From Cymbomonas tetramitiformis (lineage: Eukaryota; Chlorophyta; Pyramimonadophyceae; Pyramimonadales; Pyramimonadaceae): a stretch of 64,000 bases of DNA. Position 1 is the first letter of the stretch. Every line of letters begins with the position of its first letter. This document shows, piece by piece, positions 22,501 to 31,906 of this stretch. Both the position numbers and the translations under genes were made by a program. Location: positions 39,311 through 103,310 of the forward strand of contig LGRX02033444.1 of NCBI GenBank assembly GCA_001247695.2. The letters are read 5' to 3'. The notes beneath the pieces were generated by a model that saw nothing but the letters and a program-made list of their open reading frames with translations, ran no database searches and was not told where the DNA came from.

Positions 22501-23830
22501 ACACATTTATACTTTTGGAAATTCTATTAAAAAAGAAGGAAAACTGCTCATTAAATTAATGAGCAGTTTATGCAAACTTTCAGGAATATGCACACACATT
22601 TATACTTTTCGGGAATTCTATAAAAAAAGAAGGAATACTGCTCATTACGCTTAATGAGCAGTTTAGGCAAACTTTCAGGAATATGCAAACACATCTATAC
22701 TTTTGGGGAATTCTATAAAAAGAAGGAATACTGCTCATTAGCTTGATGAGCAGTTTAGGCAAACTTTTAGGAATATGCACACACATTTATACTTTTCGGG
22801 AATTCTACAAAAAAAGAAGGAATACTGCTCATTAGCTTAATGAGCAGTTATGCAAACTTTCAGGAATATGCACACAAATTTATACTTTTGGGGAATTCTA
22901 TAAATAAAATAAAGGAATACTGCTCATTAGCTTAATGAGCAGTTTAGGCAAACTCACCGGTCTGTCACACATGAAGAACTTAAATATGAATCCGGAGTCA
23001 CAAGTTCTGGTACCGCTCTTCATAAGATCTGTTACCATCCATTCTTTACGATCTTTTTGAGACAAGCCCCAAAACATTTTGCGTTGTGCTGTTAAAGCTG
23101 AAACGTGAAACATCATTGAGCAAAACGTTTTGCATTTGCACCGAAAAACTGCAATACTATCTATGTCAGACTGTGAAAGGTTTCGTTCTTTGATCGACAT
23201 TTGCTTGTTTTCTATTGGTTTTCTTTTTGTTGATGTGTAAACTGCTCGCTCTTTACCGACCTTAGTTGATTTCCCATTCGGCACACTTTCACTCTTTTCG
23301 TCACCCACGGAGTGCGAACTAAAGCTTGCTTCAAGGCTTTGCGTTATCTCATTGAAGTCAACACTTGTGATCTTTCGCGAACTAGATCCTTGCGTGTTTA
23401 TTGTGTGATCAGAGTCCGATGAGCGCTGAGTCGCGCGAGAGTCGCTAGGCTTTTGCAAGTTTGCAGTCATTGGAGTTTCTGCGCTTTTCGAGTGCATTGG
23501 CGTTTCAACGCACGGAAAGCATAATATCTCATCGTCGCAAACTGTTTTGTATAGCGATGAGCGAGGAGCGTTAACTGGCGATGAGCGAAAAACGTCTGTT
23601 TCTATTTCTATGATATCGTCTTCCTTCTGGGTGTAGTATACTGCAGGCTGGGAAAGGTCAATAACTTCGTCGATAACTTCGTCAGCTATTCGCCAGAACG
23701 GCCCCATCAGAAAAAAGTTCAAAAAACTTATGAAGCCGATTTCCGTGAAATGAAAACGACGAGAGTTCATTCCGAGTTTCGTCAGGGGCGACAGCCGATG
23801 ACTTTGAATTTGAATATTACGGTCGGTCAT
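19535..23830 (-). CDS. DUF7869-like putative transposase-associated protein, three exons, one frameshift
   Basis: Exons read on the minus strand: 23830-22958 (291 codons from ATG 23828-23830), 21593-21152, and 21067-19535. Intron 1 (22957-21594) has donor GTGAGT and a TTTACAG acceptor. Intron 2 (21151-21068, 84 bp) has GTAAGC and TTTTCAG. Phases agree at both joins (CDRP/VCSAF and SQH-G/PYDKM). Exon 1 is Ser/Thr-rich with a basic stretch and a Cys cluster (FRCKCKTFC). Exon 2 gives VCSAFYQKVYKISQ ... CKRFSQCSVCASIKLL. Exon 3 has LLAYISWLVMPGAFKKVKVN and the diagnostic FLIVGHTHENIDQIFSRFS. Proteins of this plan are widespread in eukaryotic repeat families and usually annotated only as DUF7869; the family call is mine. 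Around 20210-20214 an A5 run (T5 in the gene) shifts the frame. One base fewer restores DFVKPKAFSKEGLAKLEDM. This may be a real mutation or an assembly error. Confidence 0.65.
19554..19601. repeat. 48-bp near-perfect hairpin at the 3' end of the DUF7869-like gene
   Basis: GTCCTCGTGGTAGGACCAAA (then TC) pairs with GATTTGGTCCTACCACAAGG (then AC) around a two-base centre, with one mismatch near the base. It overlaps the last codons of the leftward gene, so it could act in 3'-end formation or as a protein-binding palindrome. That role is inference. Confidence 0.65.
21594..22957. repeat. intronic tandem array, about 14 units of about 95 bp, palindromic core
   Basis: Units of the type CTGCTCATTAGCTTAATGAG(CAG)...CAAACTTTCAGGAATATGCA...TTTATACTTTT...GGAATTCTATAAAAAA are repeated with small indels from about 21616 to 22950. 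I count 14 palindrome copies. The array fills intron 1 of the DUF7869-like gene exactly and touches neither splice site. Plus-strand ORFs within it are by-products of the repeat. Confidence 0.9.
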
Positions 23831-24150
23831 ATTAAATTCGTCGGATCGATAGACCAAACTTTGTCCAATAACATCACTCTGTACTCAAGTTCCCGGATCG
23901 AGTGGAGATGTCATCAATCGAAATCGAGAACTTGAATGCAGATTCGAGTTCTTTGTCGCGTTCGGCCCGTCTAATAAAATATTTCGATTCGCAATTCTCG
24001 GATTTTGATGACGAGAGCACGGAACTTATTGAAACTTCATAAACTCGACCAGTCTTCCTCACAATTCAAAACCTACTTTGCATAACACCGCTTACAGCTC
24101 ATCGCCTTTTTTCTTTTACTTTTTCGTGAATCAAAATAATGGCAACTGCG
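23831..24150. promoter_or_regulatory. presumed divergent promoter region of element C
   Basis: About 320 bp separate the ATG of the leftward DUF7869-like gene (23830) from the start of rightward coding (about 24155-24193). No TATA box stands out. The assignment rests only on the divergent gene layout. Confidence 0.35.
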
Positions 24151-24153
24151 GAT

Positions 24154-24780
24154 TAATGTCGCGCGTTGTTGAGCGGAGGAAACATACTACAGCTATCCGA
24201 CAAGCAGTGGTCAGTTGAGCGCGTACCTAGTTTACAGGGCCATTGGCTGCGAGTATCTGTTTTTCTCGCAACAGCCGATGGCGGTACAGTTCAGAAAAAC
24301 CTGCCGCTTTTACCAGCAAACGCCGATGAGAACTTGCGTATCTCTTTCGCTGGCGCTGCGTCAGCCGCCGGCGGCAATACGCCGGTGTACGTGCTGACAA
24401 CGGGCGAACGCCCGCATGAGCATATCGCTGTCCGTCTTGACGCTGAAAATATGCTGATTAGCAGCGTGGAGCCACCTTACACAGCGCGCAAGACCAGACT
24501 CGATGAGCTGGTTAGACGAACAGGGACCAGAGCTGCTGCTACTGCTTACAGTTCTTTTTTAAATGAAATGTGGCGAAATTCCGAGAACGAAGACTTCTGG
24601 AAGTGTCCTGAGAAGCCTGGAGAAGAGTTCTTTGTCTTGGACGACTCGATCGAAACGGAAATGGGTGGCACAGGTGTACTTCCAACCGGGGCAAGTTCAA
24701 AGTTTTTTGAAAGTTTTGTGATATATGTAAAAATAATTTGTCATTTTTACAATTTTTTCTGTGTCTTTAAAAGCTTGAAC
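24154..24780 (+). CDS. unknown protein, first long exon of the rightward gene
   Basis: An open frame covers 24166-24795 without an ATG at its start. An ATG at about 24154 opens the neighbouring frame, and CTACAG at 24187-24192 could be a splice acceptor into CTATCCGACAAGCAGTGG. The translated part reads LSDKQWSVERVPSLQGHWL, then VSVFLATADGGTVQKNLPLL, PVYVLTTGERPHEHIAVRL and an acidic end (EEFFVLDDSIETEMGG). It looks like a folded beta-rich protein, but I recognise no family. The exon probably ends before about 24720, where sequence becomes AT-rich and the palindromic array begins. The donor site was not fixed. Confidence 0.45.
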
Positions 24781-25555
24781 GAAAAGCCTCATTAGCTTAA
24801 TGAGCAGTTTTGCAAAGTTTCTGACCTTTGCGTTTTTATTACAGTTTGCTTGATACCTTCTGTCATAATATGACATGTGTGACTGTTTTGCCCGATAAAT
24901 TCGATGACTGACCAGAGCTTTAACAAAAAGCCTCATTAGCTTAATGAGCAATTTTGCAAAGTTTCTGACCTTTATGTTTTTCTTTACAGTTTGCATGATA
25001 CCTTCTGTCATTATATGACATGTGTGACTGTTTTACCGGATAAATTCGATGACTGACCAGAGCTTAAACAAAAAGCCTCATTAGCTTAATGAGCAGTTTT
25101 TCAAAGTTTCTGACCTTTATGTTTTTCTTTACAGTTTGCATGATACCTTCTGTCATTATATGACATGTGTGACTGTTTTACCGGATAAATTCGATGACTG
25201 ACCAAAGCTTGAACAAAAAGCCTCATTAGCTTAATGAGCAGTTCTGCAAAGTTTCTAACCTTTGCAAGTTTATTACAGTTTGCATGATACCTTCTGTCAT
25301 AATATGACATGTTATTTGACTGTTTTACCCGATAAATTCGATGACTGACCAAAGCTTGAACAAAAGCCCTCATTAGCTTAATGAGCAGTTTTGCAAAGTT
25401 TCTGACCTTTATGTTTTTCTTTACAGTTTGCATGATACCTTCTGTCATTATATGACATGTGTGACTGTTTTACCCGATAAATTCGATGACTGACCAGAGC
25501 TTAAACAAAAAGCCTCATTAGCTTAATGAGCAGTTTTTCATTTTTTGTCCTTTAC
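24780..25555. repeat. tandem array, six units of about 145 bp with the same palindrome
   Basis: Six copies of AAAAGCCTCATTAGCTTAAT(GAGCAG)...TTGCAAAGTTTCTGACCTTT...TTTACAGTTTGC...CTTCTGTCATxATATGACAT...GATAAATTCGATGACTGACC. The palindrome copies start near 24788, 24931, 25076, 25221, 25369 and 25514. The unit differs from the left array except for the CTCATTA-gct-TAATGAGCAG core. The array lies between two rightward coding segments and ends just before a TTTACTGCAG acceptor, so it is probably intronic. Confidence 0.85.
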
Positions 25556-25560
25556 TGCAG

Positions 25561-25764
25561 GATTCTGGACCAAGTATTGACAAAAAGTACATATTATTTA
25601 CATTTATTCTTCCTTTCATTCGAGCCAGATACAATTTTCGTATGGATACAATAGGCGACCCATATCCACATGGTGTTGCTTTAACGAGGGAACATTTCAA
25701 CAACCCTGCGACAAGGGAATTGATTCTTGCAGAAATACGTAGACGAAGTCGTATCCATGATTGA
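25561..25764 (+). CDS. probable last exon of the first rightward gene
   Basis: After TTTACTGCAG (25551-25560) a 67-codon frame is open to a TGA at 25762-25764. It contains YILFTFILPFIRARYNF and GDPYPHGVALTREHFNNPAT, and ends in RRRSRIHD. A consensus acceptor directly before an open frame, after an intronic repeat array, supports an exon. No family is recognised. Confidence 0.4.
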   Translation, partial: DSGPSIDKKYILFTFILPFIRARYNFRMDTIGDPYPHGVALTREHFNNPATRELILAEIRRRSRIHD

Positions 25765-25874
25765 CACTCTTGTTAAAAAAAACCACATTCTTTTGTATGT
25801 GGTAATAAATTTATTTGTTAGAAAATGTTTTGACATGTGTGACTGTTTCTCTCGGTAAATTTGGTGTAACCAGG

Positions 25875-26167
25875 AGATTGGGTCGTCAACATTGTCATTG
25901 GGCACAACCGACTTTGATTCACCAGTGAAGCTTCCCAACGGTTGGACCGCGTGCTTCACACAATCCGCTGTTCGCAAGGCAAACAAAGATCGGTTCGGGA
26001 AGTCCTCGGTGTCAGCACACCAGTGTCTCTGTATAAATTGTGGTAAACAAGGAGAGAAGCGGTGTGGTGGCTGTCACCAAGCAGTATATTGTTCCCATGA
26101 TTGTGCGAAGCAGCACTGGAAGTCGAGCCATCGACAGGAATGTAGTAAAGCAAAGCTAAAGAAGTAG
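25875..26167 (+). CDS. MYND zinc-finger protein (C-terminal exon)
   Basis: After a possible acceptor (GTAACCAG at 25867-25874) the frame reads EIGSSTLSLGTTDFDSPVKL and ends in a full MYND finger: CINCGKQGEKRCGGCHQ, AVYCSHDCAKQHWKSSHRQE, C, then KAKLKK and stop. The spacing C-X2-C, C-X2-C, C-X3-C, H-X3/4-C is that of MYND fingers, which bind proline-rich peptides in chromatin and transcription regulators. It lies in element C between the palindromic arrays and the methyltransferase-like gene. It may be the end of the preceding gene or separate. The start was not fixed. Confidence 0.6.
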
Positions 26168-26354
26168 GCATAAACTTACATTGACAACCGTAATTGATCA
26201 AGACCAATGTTAATAAAATATGTATATGTGTCTATTGTGTGTGCATATTGCAAATAAATAGCGCTGCCAGCTGTCTGCATGCACGGGGCGGGGAACGATT
26301 GTAACACATAGTTAACCAATGTAAATGGGACTGTGATAAATTCGGCGTCTGGCC

Positions 26355-26560
26355 GCAGCTGTTCAAAAAGTCTCATTAGCTTAATGAGCAGCTGTGCAAA
26401 GTTTCTTACCTTTGTATTTTTTTTTACAGTTTGCTTGAAATCTTCTTGCGTAATATGACATGTGTATTTGCTTAAATCGATATATCCGGCGTCTTGCCGG
26501 AGCTGTTCAAAATGTCTCATTAGCTTAATGAGCAGTTGTGCAAAGTTTCTGACCTTTGTG
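26355..26560. repeat. two further palindrome units
   Basis: Two more CTCATTAGCTTAATGAGCAG copies, near 26372 and 26515, again followed by CAAAGTTTCTxACCTTTG. A worn copy (ATTAACCTAATGAGG) is at about 26611. They precede the acceptor-like ATTACAATATAG at 26661-26672. Confidence 0.8.
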
Positions 26561-26672
26561 TTTTCCCCTTAACAGTTTTATAATGAATACGAGTATTGTT
26601 TCGAATTGATCATTAACCTAATGAGGTGTTACCTGTTAGTGACTAACTTTGTACTTTTATATTACAATATAG

Positions 26673-27402
26673 GTACCATTGACACCTGCAGCAGAAAGCG
26701 ATCTGGCTGCTAATCGTGGTCCGGGCGGCTCATTGTTGGCTTACGGGCCTGGAGAGACAGCGAAGGCGGCCAAAGAACAGAATGCTCAGCAAGCAGCGCA
26801 GGACTGGCAGTCCTTGCTCACTTTGCCGAAACAGCGGCGTTCAATATCTCATTCTAATACGATTCGGTATCAGATTGAGTATAACCACCGGTACCCCAGA
26901 GTCGTTAACGCCAAAGACGTCAAGGGGTGTACCTTCAACATAGTTACCTATCCAGTACATTATACAGGCTGAGGACTACGAGCGCATCAGGGATGAGGAC
27001 CGTGCGCAAGTCGTGAACTTGAAAGAGAGCATGGCTTGGAACCCACACTCTTTTCAGAACACCTCCCTAGTGTACGTTATATGGGCGAACTCTGGGGAGC
27101 ACCTCACAAGCGCGGAGGAGTTTGACCCCAGTAAGGTGTACGACGGCGTATATCGTTTCGTGTGCTTCGGGCACCAACATAGCCTCACCGCTCGGCGGGA
27201 GCTTCACCAAGAACAACCAGGTAACGAAGCTTTTCAGCAGATCGAGTGCAAATTGTATTTTAATCTACAGTCTGACATGGTCCGATTCTTGGCTGACGAG
27301 CAGAACAGCGTCGACCAGAACGTGAAGGGCAAGTCGCACCAGCAAATCACAAAATCCATGCGAGTTGGCATGCAGGTGATTTCTGAGAAAATAATGTAAC
27401 TT
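26673..27402 (+). CDS. unknown protein, N-terminal part of the methyltransferase-like gene
   Basis: An acceptor-like ATTACAATATAG is followed by coding for TPAAESDLAANRGPGGSLLA, then AQQAAQDWQSLLTLPKQRRS and RYQIEYNHRYPRVVNAKD. After a short gap with a TATACAG acceptor, a second segment reads AEDYERIRDEDRAQVVNLKE, FQNTSLVYVIWANSGEHLT, and VYDGVYRFVCFGHQHSLTAR. The second segment ends at MRVGMQ before GTGATTTC, or at the stop near 27399. It looks genuinely protein coding but no domain is recognised. It is probably joined to the following exons. Confidence 0.45.
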
Positions 27403-27483
27403 ATCCATCTTTGTCACTTAAAGCTCTTACTAACTTAAAGCAAAAGAATGTGACTGACCGTAATTTCTCGGCAAACCATGCAG

Positions 27484-29515
27484 GCATCGAAGGGCCCGCT
27501 CCACAAACTCTATTGGCATTGTGGCATCACCGACTGGGACGTTCAGCTCCAAGACTGGACGGAGGACGGCCTGGTGAAGCAGTTGGAAAAGCACGATCCC
27601 AGGACTTCCAGGCTTCCAAGGAGGCAGGAAGCAAGGAAGCAGGTCTACGAGAGGCTGTCGAAGGGGGATTGGGCCAATGTGAATGACTGGCAGCTTTTCG
27701 GGGGAGAGGTTAAAAGTGGCAAATAGTTCCCGGTCTGGAGCTATTTGACATCGCCTCAGCAGATGCAGATTAAGGCGGAGGTGTTGCAAACGAATCACAT
27801 CTCCTACGCCAACGACTACGCAACGCATTGGTCGATCGCTACAGTGCGTCAGGATACTTGGGACCAGATTGTTAAAATCATGCATGCGTACGGCGAGGGT
27901 ATTCTGAAGGGGCAGACTAAGACCCCCACCAAGGGGTCGAGTAAGAAACGCAAGATCTGGGCCCCGGACAGTGAGTTGACATGACTACCGAGACGTCTGG
28001 GGCGGAGGAGGCGTTGAAGGATGTAGGTGTCGACCTCAAGAAGAAGAACGAAGTCGGGTAGCAAGGCCAAGTCTAGGCGTGTTCCTCGAAGCGCCGGTAA
28101 CACGTTGAGTGTCGGTCAGCCGGCACAGCCTTTGCAGCAGGCAATCGTGAAGGAGAGCGAGAAGAAGGAGTTGGGCATGCCCCTGTTCCAGACGATGCTC
28201 GGGTTTCACTCGGACGTGGAGGTTGATTACTTGAACGGCGTTCTGAAGAAAATCCTGACCACTGAGATCACCACTACGTCCCCAATACAGTTAAGGTGTG
28301 CGTTCTTTCAACATTCTTTGTTGTAATAGTCGTGCTCCTCATGTAGTTGCATGTTTTATTGCGCTAGCAATTTTGGGTCATTCAAATATTAACAAGCGGT
28401 TTGCGGTATAATAGGTGGCACTTCCCTCCCCCCTTGTGGAGGATGGTAAGGAGGCACAGGATGAGAAAGAGTACGAGTGGAAGACGGTTCAAACCGGCTA
28501 CATGATCTACAAAGACGAGTTGACGAAACTCGAGTCTGTCCCGAAGTTGCATTACGTGGGGACGATACTGGACGTTATTTACGACTTCGATACGGAGGTG
28601 TCAGAGCACGCGTTATCCGAGGCCGACCTGATCAAGTTCATAGATGCCTTTGCGGCGCTCACCACCTCGCCGGACTGGACAATATTGATATTTTGTGGGT
28701 TTGCTCAGCAGACCGGGTTCCTGAAGATCCTGGAGAGCAAATGCAACGGTGGGGCCCAGCGCACATGGTGGCGCAAGGAGAACCAGGATGTGGGTGCCAA
28801 CAAAGCCATCCGGTACAATGTCCTCGAAGCGGCTGTCATCGGGTTCCAAATGGCGGACGTGGAGTCCGGGGTAAAATCCACTCGCAAACCATGGATGTGC
28901 GACTTCGACTTCTCGACGAAGGAAGCGGAGGCGAGCTCGAGGGCGAATTATTTGGAGGGGTATTCTGTCGTCAAGCAACCCTTCAAAGACAATGGGAGAG
29001 TGGTATGCGCTCACCAGAAGCCCCAGCACCTGCTAATGGACCTCATCAACTGCCACATGATGGGAACCGCAACTTTCGCCCGGTTCGCAACGATTCGTCA
29101 CCCAACTGGATCTTGGATGCAGGGTGTGGGGTCGCGACGGCCACAATGGCAGCTCTCCGGTGCGGCTTGAACGCTGTCGCGTTCGACACACTCCGACTAA
29201 GACATGGTGGGAGCAGCCAGTCAGCGGCTTGGGAACATTACCGACGAGCCGACTGACGATACGGAATGCATGTCACTCGAGGAAACGGCGAAGCTCAAAG
29301 AGGATGCACGCATAGAGGAGGAAAACCTCAAAAAGGCGAAAGAAATCGCCGAGTGCGCTGCGGACATCAACGAGTTGATTGATGGCGACGGTGAAGAACC
29401 CGCTGAAGGTGCACCCGCTGAAGATGAAGCAGAAGAGGGAGAAGGAGAGGCAGGAGAAGGCGCACCAGGAGACAGCGGTCCCCACGCACCTGCAGAAGAC
29501 GCACCAGCGGAGTAG
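27484..29515 (+). pseudogene. DNA N-methyltransferase-like protein, broken
   Basis: Coding resumes after CCATGCAG at 27483 (ASKGPLHKLYWHCGITDW). A TAG at 27724-27726 breaks the frame, which continues (SYANDYATHWSIATVRQDTW) to 27984. A basic linker (28027-28326) and an AT-rich gap ending TAATAG near 28413 follow. The main domain is 28415-29170: YVGTILDVIYDFDTEVSEHA, then SPDWTILIFCGFAQQTGFL and QKPQHLLMDLINCHMMG. The next frame (about 29085-29190) gives NWILDAGCGVATATMAALRC and GLNAVAFD, a SAM-binding motif I. A third frame starts MVGAASQRLGNI and ends in a Glu/Ala/Pro-rich acidic tail. The order of a target-type segment, then motif I (DxGxG), then AA..R is that of DNA amino-methyltransferases. 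The expected DPPY-type motif IV reads YDFD here. Two frame changes plus a stop suggest decay. Confidence 0.5.
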
Positions 29516-29560
29516 ATAGTGCACGCCGTGCCAAATGCCTGTCTTGAACCTGGAATAAAC

Positions 29561-29901
29561 GCAGATACCGCGTAGATTATGGTCGCAGTGCTAACGACTA
29601 GTCCCGAACATTAATGAAACACATGTACAAAATGAAATTAGTCACCGCATCATATTTTGTATCGTGTTTACCACATTGATTGCATTGCATGTGCTTGTGA
29701 ATTTATTATAAGCACGCATACGTACGTATCCGAGCAGATACCGCGTAGATTGTGGTCGCAGTGCTAACGACTAGTCCTGAACATTAATAAAACACATGTA
29801 CAAAATGAAATTAGTCACCGCATCATATTTTGTATCGTGTTTACCACATTGAATGCTTGCATGTGCTTGAGAATCTATTTAAGCACTCATACGTACGTAT
29901 C
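29561..29901. repeat. two-copy tandem repeat of about 170 bp near the right end of element C
   Basis: GCAGATACCGCGTAGATT begins at 29561 and again at 29734. Both units carry GTGCTAACGACTAGTCC, ACATGTACAAAATGAAATTA and CATACGTACGTATC, with a few substitutions. The units are subterminal to the right inverted repeat and could be transposase-binding repeats. That role is inference. Confidence 0.85.
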
Positions 29902-30033
29902 TATTAGCCTCACCGGCACCCGCGTTTATACGTGCGTCTCACGTCTCGTCGGAAAATACGTTATTTTCGTACGCCTTGGAATTATTTAGCTATCTATAAT
30001 TAAATTAAAAATGACATTCCATAATGTCGTTTT

Positions 30034-30053
30034 CATCGAATAGCGTGTTCCGG
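30034..30053 (-). repeat. right terminal inverted repeat of element C
   Basis: CATCGAATAGCGTGTTCCGG, an exact complement of 17820-17839. Confidence 0.85.
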
Positions 30054-30057
30054 TAGA

Positions 30058-30946
30058 TCACGATGTGGGATTGCGTGCTCACTACGCGGGCTTGAGCCGT
30101 GGTGCCTCGGACACCGGCATGGGTAGTGTCCTTGCCGATGCACGTAGTGTGTTGGACTCCCTGCGGTCTGCGGCTACGGCTGCACAGGTCGGTGGTGCTG
30201 CCACGTCCGGTGTGCAGCCCTCCCTTCACCTTGACACTTTATCTGTGCCGCAGGTGGTGTGCGATGTGCCACCACCTGCCACTCGCGGGATCGACACTAG
30301 GCTTTACCCTGTTTTGCCATCGGACCCAGCGGCCCACGAGTCTCCTTTCGAGGAACCGCTCCGGGTCACTTTTATGGACCAGGTCTTGCCGGCATGCGGA
30401 AACACGTCTCTTAATTTATGTTCGATTGACACCTCTCACGACCCGATTCACCCGGTTGAGCTTTCCGTGATCGACGATGACGACAGCTCCGACGGTTATT
30501 CTCACCACGGAGACGAGATTCCCTCGGCCCCACCGGCTACACGCTCACGTGTCGGTGTGGCAACATTGCCGAGGGTCTTCTCTTTTGCATCCCTAGCCCT
30601 GCCCGCACTCATGTGTCTTACATGTGTATCAGCGGTTCAGGATTCGGTGGTGCTCGATCGAGCCGCTGACTTCACCGCAGCAGTACATCCCACTGGGGTG
30701 ACTGCCAACAGTCTGTCCACCTTGCCGTACACTTTTCCTTTCGGCATTCCTTTGCCTTTTGTGGTTTCGGCAGGCTTGGGCTCAGATTTTCACTTTTCTG
30801 GATTCCTCAATTTTCTCCAAGAGTCTTCGTTGTTCTGGTTCTGGCTTCTGGACTCTGGCTTCTGGTTTCTGGTTCTGGACTCTGGCTTCTGGACTCTGGT
30901 TCTGGACTATGGCTTCTGGACTCTGGTTCTGGTTGAACATCTTTGA
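30058..30946 (+). pseudogene. gag of element B, C-terminal part
   Basis: An open frame continues B's gag after the insertion of element C (DVGLRAHYAGLSRGASDTGM). Its plan matches the late part of A's gag: a Ser/Asp-rich acidic stretch (VIDDDDSSDGYSHHGDE) and then a hydrophobic segment (LPRVFSFASLALPALMCLTC). It ends in a simple TGGCTTCTGGACTCTGGTTC repeat encoding Trp/Phe/Leu, about 30836-30930. Coding by the host element is disrupted. Confidence 0.7.
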
Positions 30947-31217
30947 CTCTGACAACATCTTCAACACTGGTGGACTCTGCAGCTTTGTGGACCACTTTGA
31001 AAGTGGCTGAGTAGCTTTAAGATTGAGCTGTAGGAACTTAGCTTGTGAGCAGTTACCTAGCAGCAGTTTTAGAAAGGGACCGCCCTGGCAGCCTGGCTAA
31101 AGCGCAGGCCTCCCTCTAGCAGTTTCCAGCTCTTAGCTGTTTGTTGTTTCGGAACATTTTGTCTGTGAGCCGCTCTCTGCCACCTGTAACAACACTATGT
31201 ACAGTCACAGGGTGGTG

Positions 31218-31409
31218 TGCTGGATTCAGTGACCCGTAGGTCATAACTTGCTCTGACTCCCATTAGCTGTACCAGTACTCGTACAGTACTAGGTGACAGA
31301 TACCTAGGTCACAGACCGCTTTATATTCGTTTATCATTATAATCAGTTTACACTTGTAAGAGAACTATTCATTGACCACCCGATATATTGCGGAACAATA
31401 TATCTCACA
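31218..31409 (+). repeat. 3' LTR of element B
   Basis: 192 bp, TGCTGGATTCAGTGACCCGT ... TATATCTCACA, followed by the AATAA target duplication. It shows the uninterrupted sequence at the MITE site (ACACTTGTAAGAG). Confidence 0.85.
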
Positions 31410-31613
31410 AATAATACGTAATACGAAATTGTTGTTGTGCCCTACCACCCTTGGCCCGTTATATGCAACTTTCGGCGTTTGCTTTCACCCTTTAGCTTTT
31501 GCGTATAGTGCATTCAAAATTCAAATAGCCTTGATACAGTGCACACTCGGTATATCAATTCGTTAATATCCGTAATCACCTCGTAACGAGGTTGCTTCAG
31601 ACCCCAACGATAG

Positions 31614-31700
31614 GCCAAAATATAACCGCCGGTTATAACCGCGGAGTCAAAAAACGGTTATAAACGGGGTTATAACCGTGGGTGTGCGGGGTTATAGGCA
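31614..31700. repeat. cluster of GGTTATAACC motifs
   Basis: GGTTATAACCGCGGA, CGGTTATAAACGGGGTTATA and GGGGTTATAGG lie within 80 bp. A similar cluster is at 11772-11812 on the other side of element B. Confidence 0.6.
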
Positions 31701-31906
31701 ACCCAGGTTGGACCTGCGCAATTAAACTATAGTTTTGATCAATGTGGAGCCGAAACTGCAGTACGACATGCCATTGGAAGCGCAGGAAAACTCCAGTGGG
31801 TGCATATTTGCTATTTGTGTTTCGTTTCCTAACTTGAACAGGTGCAACGAGTGTCGAAAAATTATTCAAACGTGTGCTTAAAGTATTTTTAAAATCTACT
31901 ATGTGA

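Larger units (their letters stand above)
17816..30057. mobile_element. element C: 12.2-kb TIR transposon with DUF7869-like and methyltransferase-like genes
   Basis: CCGGAACACGCTATTCGATG at 17820-17839 is the exact reverse complement of 30034-30053. The similarity extends weakly inward (AATTGACATTA versus a GACATTATGG-like stretch) and outward (CTAC / GTAG). TCAC at 17812-17815 and 30058-30061 may be a 4-bp target duplication. Removing one copy plus the element takes out 12,246 bp, a multiple of three, and rejoins element B's gag in frame. Inside are a leftward DUF7869-like gene, a rightward unknown gene, a MYND-finger ORF, a methyltransferase-like gene, and arrays of a shared palindrome. The superfamily is not identified. 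The DUF7869-like protein is the best transposase candidate by size and position. Confidence 0.75.
12249..31409 (+). mobile_element. element B: old LTR retrotransposon carrying three nested insertions
   Basis: The 5' LTR (12249-12700, including a 256-bp MITE) and 3' LTR (31218-31409, 192 bp) both start TG and end CA. They are flanked by a 5-bp target duplication AATAA (12244-12248 and 31410-31414). Once the MITE is removed I count 6 differences over 192 bp between the LTRs. GGTTATGGGG follows the 5' LTR, and GGGTGGTG, a short purine/T tract, precedes the 3' LTR. The same layout is seen in element A, so the two are one family. The internal region encodes only a gag-like protein (16363-17815 joined to 30058-30946). 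No protease, reverse transcriptase or integrase is present. Without insertions the element would be about 3.4 kb. Confidence 0.85.

Noticed and set aside
21616..22950. CRISPR-like array
   Set aside because: Units are continuous tandem repeats without unique spacers, in an intron of a eukaryotic element.
30782..30995. Minus-strand ORFs with repeated Gln-Ser-Pro-Glu-Ala
   Set aside because: Produced by the TGGCTTCTGGACTCTGGTTC simple repeat at the end of element B's gag.
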